13,589 nt of DNA from Flammeovirgaceae bacterium (lineage in GTDB: Bacteria; Bacteroidota; Bacteroidia; Cytophagales; Cyclobacteriaceae): the NCBI GenBank assembly GCA_022616575.1, contig JAKEEN010000299.1, forward strand, positions 1 through 13,589. Direction: 5' to 3'. How positions within the stretch are numbered: the first letter of the stretch is position 1; every line of letters begins with the position of its first letter. The position numbers and the translations under genes were made by a program. The notes under the pieces are model-generated. The model did no database searches. It was not told the origin of the DNA and saw only the letters and a program-made list of their open reading frames with translations. Shown piece by piece: positions 6,533-12,901 of the stretch.

Positions 6533-7291
6533 TCATTTATTATTTAGTGGCTCTGCTTCATTGGTTCTCTTACTGCCCTTCCTTGGTTCGATCACCAGGA
6601 TATTCGCATCATATGTAACGATACCTAACATGATACTATTAATAAGGCGATCAAAACTTACACTATAATATTGACTCTTCAACGGATTTGGATTCATGGG
6701 ATCGGCCAGGTACACACAACCATTCTCATCATCGTATCCATTCACAATCACAAAGTGACCTACGGGTTCTCCTTTGATGCTGTCGAATTTGTTGGTTGCC
6801 CCCACCTCACGAGGTGTTCCATATAAATACGTGGCACTTAGCCCGGTTAATATAGGTGTCGATTTTTTTAAATAGGATTTAATCAGGTGTTCATCTAACT
6901 CATCACCTTTAATTTTTCCGCCTGCTTCCAAAAATTTTATGTATGCTCTTGACGCCACCTGAAGCTTTCTTCTCTTAAACTTATACCGCATTTGTCGCTT
7001 TAGGTTCTGGATCATCTTTTCCGATGACAGCTTAAACCAAGAAGGATCAAACACATTCAGATTGTATGTATAAATAGATGCCGAGTAGCCTCGCTTCAAT
7101 GCGTGATTGCCAAGCATGACAGCCAATGTTCCTCCAGTCTTTAATTGCTTAACCTCCTGGATTACTTGCTTGAGGGCAATTGAATCACGGTAATACTCGT
7201 AAAGCGCCTGCAAACAGGTTGGCCCGCAGGTTACCTCATCGGGTTGTGCCTTAATATCAAAGTTGAGGAAGAGGGCCTGCCTGTGTGGCAT
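6533..7291 (-). CDS. C39/papain-like cysteine peptidase
   Basis: 252 residues. The N-terminal AQPDEVTCGPTCLQALYEYY gives the classic papain-fold arrangement: oxyanion-hole Q16 six residues before nucleophile C22, at the start of a helix. The later EPVGHFVIVNGYDD supplies catalytic H179, and CVYLADPMNP supplies D197. This is the layout of C39 and C39-like peptidases. There is no signal peptide, no membrane segment and no ABC transporter fusion, so it is a free-standing cytoplasmic enzyme, not a bacteriocin exporter. It starts 1 bp inside the stop of the RMD1 gene (TGATG) and ends 6 bp before the ATP-grasp ligase. In this setting it may trim, transfer or recycle the peptide made by the two ligases. 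The middle (100-150) is basic and unassigned. Confidence 0.8.
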   Translation of the reverse strand: MPHRQALFLNFDIKAQPDEVTCGPTCLQALYEYYRDSIALKQVIQEVKQLKTGGTLAVMLGNHALKRGYSASIYTYNLNVFDPSWFKLSSEKMIQNLKRQMRYKFKRRKLQVASRAYIKFLEAGGKIKGDELDEHLIKSYLKKSTPILTGLSATYLYGTPREVGATNKFDSIKGEPVGHFVIVNGYDDENGCVYLADPMNPNPLKSQYYSVSFDRLINSIMLGIVTYDANILVIEPRKGSKRTNEAEPLNNK

Positions 7292-8082
7292 CAGTTTAGC
7301 AGTTTGGTAATGAACAAGTCAAATACTTCAACTAGAATTAACAGGATGATGATATACTCAAGCACATTGCTTTCACGCTGATGAATGATTTCCCTGAAAA
7401 CTGTCAGGTTATCTTCAATGATGCGAAGCATGTATTCAACTTCATTAAACCGAACCCGTAGATCAAAATGCTTAATCAGGCCCTGGTGAAGTTTGTCAAG
7501 GTACTCATCATCCCAAACAAGTTCAGGGGAGTCAAAAATGTAAATGTTTTCAGCAATATCATTTTGCGTATTTAATGCCTTGCCCAAAAACTTAAGCATG
7601 TTTTTACGGCTGATTCTTAATTTGCCTGAGAGCTGTAACTCATTGGCAAAGCCCTTTACTTCAGTGAGAAGATTTTCAGAAACACCATGATATTGGTCAA
7701 GCACAACAGATTGGGCCAGGTTAAACATGGCAATACGAATCACCTTCTGGTCGATCCTTCCCACAATCAACTCATCGAAATCAAACTCCATCTCAATTCC
7801 ATCCTGCACGCTGATCACATGATCATCACGCAGCCAGTTGCCTACTGGATTTTTTTGATATGAATGAACTGCCTTCACGGCCCATTTCATTTCCTCTTCT
7901 GTGTAACCGGAAAACACCACCACCCCATAGTTGAAATAATATTGATATTTATCCCCGCCAAACCCGTATAAAAGTTCAGAAGAAGAATCCGCCAACGGCT
8001 TGATATCCAGAAAGGATTTTATACCCTTAATATCGAGTTGGTTAGCAATAAAAAAGGCAGATAATTTTAACGTTTGTGCCAT
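7291..8082 (-). CDS. RMD1/DUF155 family membrane protein
   Basis: 263 residues. It matches the RMD1/DUF155 family (named from yeast Rmd1 and relatives): YYFNYGVVVFSGYTEEEM (about 48-65), a helical middle, SPELVWDDEYLDKLHQGL (185-202) and the C-terminal helical run RFNEVEYMLRIIEDNLTVFREIIHQRESNVLEY leading into one hydrophobic helix (240-257) with a very short tail. This is a C-terminally anchored protein with its bulk in the cytoplasm. The molecular function of the family is not established; mitochondrial relatives have been linked to organelle translation and membranes. It heads the four-gene minus-strand operon, so it may tether the ligase/peptidase enzymes to the membrane. Confidence 0.85.
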   Translation of the reverse strand: MAQTLKLSAFFIANQLDIKGIKSFLDIKPLADSSSELLYGFGGDKYQYYFNYGVVVFSGYTEEEMKWAVKAVHSYQKNPVGNWLRDDHVISVQDGIEMEFDFDELIVGRIDQKVIRIAMFNLAQSVVLDQYHGVSENLLTEVKGFANELQLSGKLRISRKNMLKFLGKALNTQNDIAENIYIFDSPELVWDDEYLDKLHQGLIKHFDLRVRFNEVEYMLRIIEDNLTVFREIIHQRESNVLEYIIILLILVEVFDLFITKLLN

Positions 8083-8145
8083 ATAAGCATAACACGTGAA
8101 TTATAAATTTAGTACATCTTTGCAAATCCATACAAAGCACCCATC
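8083..8145. promoter_or_regulatory. Divergent promoter region (RMD1 operon / S1-P1 nuclease)
   Basis: This 63-bp spacer must carry promoters for both directions. On plus, CATCTTTGC (8115-8123) resembles the Bacteroidota -7 element TAnnTTTG, about 20 bp before the nuclease ATG. On minus, a TTTG followed 17 bases later by TATAAT (complement of 8101-8106) lies about 20 bp before the RMD1 ATG. The two candidate promoters overlap, so the two directions may compete. The assignments rest only on weak motif matches. Confidence 0.35.
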
Positions 8146-8907
8146 ATGAAGAAGATCGCATCAATTTTTTTTCTGGTTATTTTCTCTCTCCATTCTTTTG
8201 GCTGGGGAGCTACGGGACACCGTGCCACTGGCCTTATTGCTGATCGGTATCTTTCTAAAAAAGCCCGAAAGGCGTTACAAAAAATACTAGGCGAAGAATC
8301 GATAGCCATAGCTTCTACGTGGATGGATGAGATCCGGTCTGACTCCACATTCAGGCATGTCTCAGACTGGCATTGGGTAACTATTCCAGATAGCTCGACA
8401 TACGAAAACTCAGAGAAAAACCCCAAAGGGGATGTAATACAAACTATTGAGAGGCTTATTGCAGAGTTAAAGGCTAAGAAATTAAGTGGCCAACAAGAGG
8501 CCCAACACATTAAGATGCTCATTCACTTAATTGGCGATATTCATCAGCCGCTTCATGTGGGAAGGGGCCCTGACAAGGGGGGCAATGGCATTAAAGTTAT
8601 GTGGTTTAGGGCCGAAAGCAATTTGCACAGAGTTTGGGATTCTGAAATGATCGATGAAACCAAATTAAGTTATACCGAACTGGCTGCTTCGCTCATCAAA
8701 CCGACTGAAGAAGAAATTAAGTTATGGCAAAAATCTACCGTGCGCGATTGGGCCAATGAAAGCCTCGCCTTGCGTAATCAGGTATACGACTTTAAGGGCG
8801 AGCGTTTTGGGTATTCCTATTCATACAAGAATATGCCAACAGTAAAAAAACGTATTACACAAGCCGGTGTACGCCTGGCTGGTGTATTGAATGAGATTTA
8901 CGAGTAG
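8146..8907 (+). CDS. Secreted S1/P1-type zinc nuclease
   Basis: 253 residues. The signal peptide MKKIASIFFLVIFSLHSFG ends exactly before W20, as required because the mature N-terminal Trp is itself a zinc ligand. All nine zinc ligands of P1 nuclease can be placed: W20, H25 (WGATGHR), D61 (STWMDEIR), H76 (DWHWV), H127, D131 and H137 (HLIGDIHQPLHVG), H161 and D165 (NLHRVWDSEM). The 127/131/137 spacing equals that of P1 (116/120/126). The enzyme should bind three zinc ions and degrade single-stranded DNA and RNA outside the cytoplasm, for nutrient or phosphate scavenging. It is divergent from the RMD1 operon. Its TAG stop (8905-8907) lies within the 3' end of the convergent tRNA gene. Confidence 0.92.
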   Translation: MKKIASIFFLVIFSLHSFGWGATGHRATGLIADRYLSKKARKALQKILGEESIAIASTWMDEIRSDSTFRHVSDWHWVTIPDSSTYENSEKNPKGDVIQTIERLIAELKAKKLSGQQEAQHIKMLIHLIGDIHQPLHVGRGPDKGGNGIKVMWFRAESNLHRVWDSEMIDETKLSYTELAASLIKPTEEEIKLWQKSTVRDWANESLALRNQVYDFKGERFGYSYSYKNMPTVKKRITQAGVRLAGVLNEIYE

Positions 8908-8976
8908 TCTCGCCCAGAATCGAACTGGGATCAAAAGTTTAGGAAACTTCTATTCTATCCGTTGAACTACGAGACC
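8905..8976 (-). tRNA. tRNA-Arg (anticodon CCT)
   Basis: 72 nucleotides on the minus strand fold into a full cloverleaf. The acceptor stem is GGTCTCG/CGAGACT (first pair G-U) with discriminator A; TA at positions 8-9; D stem GTTC/GAAT with GG in the loop; anticodon stem GAAGT/ACTTT with loop TTCCTAA, giving anticodon CCT; a 4-base variable loop; and T arm CCCAG-TTCGATT-CTGGG. It reads AGG codons. The 3' CCA is not encoded (CTC follows the discriminator) and would be added by the CCA enzyme. The 3' end overlaps the stop codon of the convergent nuclease gene by 3 bp. Confidence 0.95.
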
Positions 8977-8995
8977 ATGATTTTAATCTTTACCT

Positions 8996-9013
8996 GAGAA
9001 GATGTGTCTTCTC
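8996..9013. repeat. Perfect hairpin between the tRNA and hflX
   Basis: GAGAAGA (8996-9002) and TCTTCTC (9007-9013) form a 7-bp stem with a TGTG loop. On plus only TTT follows, and on minus there is no T-run, so it is at best a weak terminator. It could mark the end of the nuclease transcript, which would read through antisense to the tRNA, or it could sit in the tRNA precursor leader. Confidence 0.4.
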
Positions 9014-9083
9014 TTTGCCTAACATGCAGCCGCGAAGTTAAGAATTCGTTGTAAACCATTATCTACGATTGGTTTGAGTTGTG

Positions 9084-9091
9084 CAAATATA
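9084..9091 (-). promoter_or_regulatory. Candidate -7 promoter element upstream of the tRNA
   Basis: On the minus strand TATATTTG, followed by C, is an exact match to the Bacteroidota -7 consensus TAnnTTTG. It lies just past the hflX stop codon and about 107 bases before the tRNA 5' end, so it could drive the tRNA from a long leader. No TTG -33 element is found at the usual distance inside the end of hflX, so this remains a guess. Confidence 0.35.
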
Positions 9092-9095
9092 AAAA

Positions 9096-10307
9096 CTATT
9101 CTTCCTCTTGCACGTGCGTTGAAAAACTTGGATTGAATTCATATCCATTGCGCAGGTAATTCGGGTAGATCTTACTATACTTTTTCTTAATCTCTTCAAA
9201 CATCAACTCTTTCAACTGGGGAATATTTTCCCCGCCCGTAGCCGACACAAAGACAATGTGCTTAAATCCCATCTGGCGGTAGTACCCTTTCATTTCTTCA
9301 AGGTCGGCCCCTTCATTTTGCTTTCGGAAAGTATCAATTTTATTCAGCACAAGAATCACAGGTATATTGCCGGCACCAATTTCGGCCAGGGTCTTACTCA
9401 CCACCTCAATTTGGTTGTCGTGGTACGGATGCGAAAGATCTGCTACATGAAGAAGCAAGTCAGCTTCGCGCACCTCATCCAATGTTGACTTGAAAGATTC
9501 AATGAGATGATGAGGCAGCTTCCGAATAAATCCAACTGTATCCGACAACAGGAACGGAATATCGCCCAACACTACTTTTCGCACAGTTGCATCAACCGTT
9601 GCAAACAATTTATTTTCCGCCAGTACGCCTGACCCCGATAGCAAATTCATCAAAGTGGATTTACCCACATTGGTATAACCCACCAGGGCAACACGTACTG
9701 TATTCGCTCGTGATTTGCGTTGAGTAATCCGTTGTTTCTCAATTTTCTCAAGCCTGTCCTTCAACACGGTAATCTGATTGCGAATAGCTCTTCGGTCGGT
9801 CTCTATCTCGCGTTCACCCGCACCACCGCGTGTGCCAGTACCCCCTCGTTGCCTCTCCAGGTGCGTCCACATTCGGGTAAGTCGGGGTAACAAGTATTGA
9901 TTTCTTGCCAGTTCAACCTGTGTCTTTGCCTGTGCGGTTTGTGCTCTGAACAGGAAAATATCCAAGATCAAAAGGCTTCGATCATAAATCTTCACCGTTG
10001 GCGTTTCTGTGTCTTTTGGATTAAACTCCCGTTCAAGATTTCGGAGTTGAGAAGGGCTTAAATCATCATCAAAAATAACAGAACGAATATGGTTTGTCCG
10101 CACCAAGTCTTTCAGCTCCGCCAGTTTTCCTTTACCAATAAAAGTACGCGAATCGGGTAGTGGCAAAGATTGAATAAATCTCTGAATGGTTTTTATACCA
10201 ATCGTTTCGGCCAAAAATGCCGACTCTTCGAGATGTTCATGGGTAATCTCAGTTTCCCGGCTACTGCCGATGGCTACTAATACAGCAAGGTTTTCAATCG
10301 ATTTCAT
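9096..10307 (-). CDS. hflX: GTPase HflX
   Basis: 403 residues, usual length for HflX. The N-terminal HflX domain includes RTFIGKGKLAELK (54-66) and the glycine-rich RNA-binding linker MWTHLERQRGGTGTRGGAG (146-164), followed by a charged coiled segment (170-200). The GTPase domain shows G1 GYTNVGKS (210-217), G2 FATVDAT (235-241), G3 DTVGF (256-260), G4 NKID (322-325) and G5 SAT near 355. HflX binds the large ribosomal subunit and can split stalled ribosomes, notably under heat stress. The gene is flanked by the tRNA and a divergent polysaccharide cluster, so it is probably transcribed alone; TAAACTTG (complement of 10324-10331) is a possible -7 element close to its start. Confidence 0.97.
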   Translation of the reverse strand: MKSIENLAVLVAIGSSRETEITHEHLEESAFLAETIGIKTIQRFIQSLPLPDSRTFIGKGKLAELKDLVRTNHIRSVIFDDDLSPSQLRNLEREFNPKDTETPTVKIYDRSLLILDIFLFRAQTAQAKTQVELARNQYLLPRLTRMWTHLERQRGGTGTRGGAGEREIETDRRAIRNQITVLKDRLEKIEKQRITQRKSRANTVRVALVGYTNVGKSTLMNLLSGSGVLAENKLFATVDATVRKVVLGDIPFLLSDTVGFIRKLPHHLIESFKSTLDEVREADLLLHVADLSHPYHDNQIEVVSKTLAEIGAGNIPVILVLNKIDTFRKQNEGADLEEMKGYYRQMGFKHIVFVSATGGENIPQLKELMFEEIKKKYSKIYPNYLRNGYEFNPSFSTHVQEEE

Positions 10308-10376
10308 TGAAAATTCGGAGGCGCAAGTTTAATGCATTCTTAATTTAATTTGGTTCCTTAGACGGTTACTTTTTTC

Positions 10377-10384
10377 TACCTTTG
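10377..10384 (+). promoter_or_regulatory. Candidate -7 element for the polysaccharide cluster
   Basis: TACCTTTG exactly matches the Bacteroidota TAnnTTTG element. A TTTG lies upstream at 10349-10352, but the 24-base gap is slightly longer than usual for a -33 partner. Transcription from here would leave an mRNA leader of about 80 bases before the glycosyltransferase ATG at 10472. A small inverted repeat, ACCTA...TAGGT (10393-10410), lies at the start of that leader. Confidence 0.45.
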
Positions 10385-10471
10385 TTGAATCTACCTAAAC
10401 AAATGTAGGTTTATCTGCTTATTTTGACGTTTTGTCGATTTAAAGGGAGCTCAACCGAGTTTTAAGAACAA

Positions 10472-11596
10472 ATGAGAGTTGCCATTGTACTCAACACCTC
10501 CTGGAATATTTACAATTTCCGGTTTAATCTGGTGAAGACCCTCCTCCAAGAAGGTCATGAAGTGCACGCCATTGCCCCGCGCGATGAATTTAGTGATCTA
10601 TTGATAGAGACGGGCTGTTTTTTCCATCGTTTAAAAATGGATAGTCGGGGGGCCAATCCCATCAAAGACTTTGCCCTTATTTTTGAGCTTTATTCGATAT
10701 ACAAAAGCATAAAACCCGATATAATTCTTCACTACACTATCAAGCCAAATGTCTATGGTACCCTGGCGGCTGCTATTTTAAAAATACCTACCATTAATAA
10801 CGTTTGTGGATTGGGGACTGTCTTTTTGAAAGATGGAATTGTATCAAGAGTTGCAAAATTTCTATACCGTATCAGTTTCAGATTCGCTTCAAAAATTTTC
10901 TTTCAAAACCCGGACGACCAAAAGCTATTTGTTGAAGAAGGACTTGTTAAGCACCAATCGGTTGACCTATTACCAGGATCAGGGATTAATTTACATTGTT
11001 TTAAACCTACGTCATTTAAAAGAAATGAAGTTTTTACTTTCCTTCTTATATCCAGGCTAATCACCGATAAAGGGATCCTCGAATATATTGAGGCGGTAAG
11101 GATGCTAAAGGAGCAAGGTGTTAAAGCAAAATTTCAAATTCTAGGAGCAATTGATGAAGATCACAAAAGAGGCATACCCAGAAAAAATATTGATCAGTGG
11201 GTGACAGAAGGACTTGTTGATTATTTAGGTACAACAAATGACGTGAGACCCTTCATTTACCAATCAGATTGTGTTGTATTGCCATCGTATCGTGAAGGTA
11301 CACCGCGCACCTTACTTGAAGCGGCAAGCTGCTCCAAACCAATTATTGCCACAAACGTACCGGGTTGTAATCAGGTTATTGAAAATCACTTTAATGGTCT
11401 CTTGTGTGAGATGAAAAATGTAGAAGATCTTGCCCAGAAAATGGAAACTATGGCATCCATGGATGATACGATGTTGAAAAAACTGGGAGCCAATGGCCGA
11501 ATTAAAATGGAAAAGCAATTCGATGAATCTATCGTTATAAATAAATACCTTGCCGCCATAAATAATCTATTCCACCCGCAGCATGCAGGTTATTAA
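10472..11596 (+). CDS. Glycosyltransferase family 4 (GT-B fold)
   Basis: 374 residues, with two Rossmann-like halves. The N-terminal acceptor domain begins MRVAIVLNTSWNIYNFR and contains HYTIKPNVYGTLAA (87-100). The C-terminal donor domain contains LLISRLITDKG (191-201), whose R195 and K200 are the usual phosphate-binding pair, and PSYREGTPRTLLEAAS (271-286), carrying the retaining GT4 EX7E motif (E275, E283). It is of the group that transfers a sugar from a nucleotide sugar to a lipid-linked glycan on the cytoplasmic face (PglA-like), but donor and acceptor cannot be told from sequence. It is the first gene of the polysaccharide cluster and overlaps rmlC by 14 bp. Confidence 0.9.
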   Translation: MRVAIVLNTSWNIYNFRFNLVKTLLQEGHEVHAIAPRDEFSDLLIETGCFFHRLKMDSRGANPIKDFALIFELYSIYKSIKPDIILHYTIKPNVYGTLAAAILKIPTINNVCGLGTVFLKDGIVSRVAKFLYRISFRFASKIFFQNPDDQKLFVEEGLVKHQSVDLLPGSGINLHCFKPTSFKRNEVFTFLLISRLITDKGILEYIEAVRMLKEQGVKAKFQILGAIDEDHKRGIPRKNIDQWVTEGLVDYLGTTNDVRPFIYQSDCVVLPSYREGTPRTLLEAASCSKPIIATNVPGCNQVIENHFNGLLCEMKNVEDLAQKMETMASMDDTMLKKLGANGRIKMEKQFDESIVINKYLAAINNLFHPQHAGY

Positions 11597-12134
11597 AACT
11601 GAGTTCGAAGGCCTAATAGAAATCATCCCAACCATTTATAATGACCAACGCGGTTGGTTCTATGAGTACTACAAAGATCAGGTTTTCCACTCAATCGGAA
11701 TTACTGAGAAATTTCCCCAGGAAAATATTTCATTCTCAAAAAAAAATGTCGTTCGTGGATTGCATTTTCAAATGCCTCCTTATGCACAGGCCAAGTTGGT
11801 GAGTGTCATGGCAGGAAAAGTGCTTGACGTTGTGGTTGATATCCGAACCGGCTCAAAAACTTTTGGCAAAGTATATTACTGTGAGTTAGACTCCATACAC
11901 AGAAAAATGTTAATGGTACCAGCCGGCTTTGCACATGGCTTTGTTGCCCAAGAGGACTCCATATTTTTCTACAAGACCTCTAACCTTTACCATAAAGAAT
12001 CAGAACAAGGAATCCGATGGAACGATCCTGAATTAAATATTGACTGGCAGGTAAGCCAGCCCATTATTTCAGAAAAAGACCAGGTACTTCCAACATTCGC
12101 GGAGTTATTGAGAAAATCAGTAATTTCACGATAA
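11583..12134 (+). CDS. rmlC: dTDP-4-dehydrorhamnose 3,5-epimerase
   Basis: 183 residues, the normal length of RmlC. It shows the cupin signature VVRGLHFQMPPYAQAKLVSV with catalytic H61, the DVVVDIRTGSKTFG strand pair, VPAGFAHGF with H118, FFYKTSNLY with the candidate acid Y130, GIRWNDPELNIDW and SEKD with D166, which fits the His/Asp dyad. The enzyme epimerises C3 and C5 of dTDP-4-dehydro-6-deoxyglucose on the way to dTDP-L-rhamnose. The start is ATG at 11583, inside the end of the glycosyltransferase gene, implying coupling. rmlA, rmlB and rmlD are not in the window, so L-rhamnose (or a related 6-deoxyhexose) in the polymer depends on genes elsewhere. Confidence 0.95.
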   Translation: MQVIKTEFEGLIEIIPTIYNDQRGWFYEYYKDQVFHSIGITEKFPQENISFSKKNVVRGLHFQMPPYAQAKLVSVMAGKVLDVVVDIRTGSKTFGKVYYCELDSIHRKMLMVPAGFAHGFVAQEDSIFFYKTSNLYHKESEQGIRWNDPELNIDWQVSQPIISEKDQVLPTFAELLRKSVISR

Positions 12135-12151
12135 TCAAATTTTGCATCTAC

Positions 12152-12895
12152 GTGTCACGACTGGCTTTTGTCCTTCTTATTGTTTTTACTTCTTGTGCTT
12201 CGTATAAGAAAAATGTAATGTTTCGGGTTACCGATACCCAATCCATTAAGCAGGAAGCAGAACAAACTCAAAGAAACTACACCATCCAGAAAAATGACCT
12301 GATCAAATTATCTGTTTTTACGAAAAATGGAGAGCGGATCATTGATCCGGACATGGAGTTCTTAAAAAGTGGTCAGGATCAAAATCCAAATTTTAAACCC
12401 GACCCTTCTTACCTGGTTGATATTCAAGGGGTAGTAAAATTTCCAATGGTCGGGCAGCTTCAGGTAGAGGGCCTCACATTACGGCAAGCTGAAGAAATCC
12501 TGCAAAAGGAATATACACGCTTTTACTCCGACACTTTTGTAAAGCTTGAGTACGTTAATAAACGGGTAGTCGTTTTAGGGGCTCCCGGAGGACAGGTGAT
12601 TCCTCTCATGAATGAAAATATCAGACTGACTGAAGCGCTTGCTTTGGCAAAGGGCATCGATAATTTTTCAAATGCTCAAAATATACGTGTGCTTAGGGGC
12701 GATCAGGTTTACGTGGCCGATTTCAGTACAATCAACGGATATCTTAAAAATAATCTGGTGCTTCAGCCGGGCGATATTATTTATGTGGAGCCTGTTCGCA
12801 GACCCATTGTCGAGGGGCTGCGCGACTACGCACCTGTAATCAGTATTATCAGTACTTTAACTGCTTTGATTGTTGTAATTTTTACGGTTAAATAA
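12152..12895 (+). CDS. Wza-like polysaccharide export lipoprotein
   Basis: 247 residues from a GTG start. The lipoprotein signal is MSRLAFVLLIVFTSC, with lipidation at C15. A Poly_export domain (about 41-133) begins YTIQKNDLIKLSVF and includes YLVDIQGVVKFPMVGQLQVEGLT and the EEILQKEYTRFY helix. An SLBB domain (about 138-195) follows, including VVVLGAPGGQV and LTEALALAKGID. The end is LQPGDIIYVEPVRRP, then a C-terminal hydrophobic helix (228-246), which in Wza-type proteins forms the outer-membrane barrel. It should form the outer-membrane channel of a capsule or exopolysaccharide exporter. It follows rmlC by 17 bp and precedes the Wzc-like gene by 6 bp, its natural inner-membrane partner. Confidence 0.93.
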   Translation: MSRLAFVLLIVFTSCASYKKNVMFRVTDTQSIKQEAEQTQRNYTIQKNDLIKLSVFTKNGERIIDPDMEFLKSGQDQNPNFKPDPSYLVDIQGVVKFPMVGQLQVEGLTLRQAEEILQKEYTRFYSDTFVKLEYVNKRVVVLGAPGGQVIPLMNENIRLTEALALAKGIDNFSNAQNIRVLRGDQVYVADFSTINGYLKNNLVLQPGDIIYVEPVRRPIVEGLRDYAPVISIISTLTALIVVIFTVK

Positions 12896-12901
12896 ATTTC
12901 A

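Noticed and set aside
6533..7291. C39-like peptidase as a bacteriocin leader peptidase/exporter
   Set aside because: There is no ABC transporter domain, no membrane segment and no small double-glycine precursor gene nearby; its partners are amide ligases.
8109..8522. Open frame of 137 codons on the minus strand opposite the nuclease gene
   Set aside because: It lies wholly over the well-supported nuclease reading frame and its promoter, has a cysteine/serine-rich composition with no domain, and looks like a codon-bias shadow.
10391..10471. JUMPstart/ops-like or riboswitch element in the polysaccharide leader
   Set aside because: Only a 5-bp inverted repeat (ACCTA/TAGGT) is visible; no ops core or known riboswitch motif was found.
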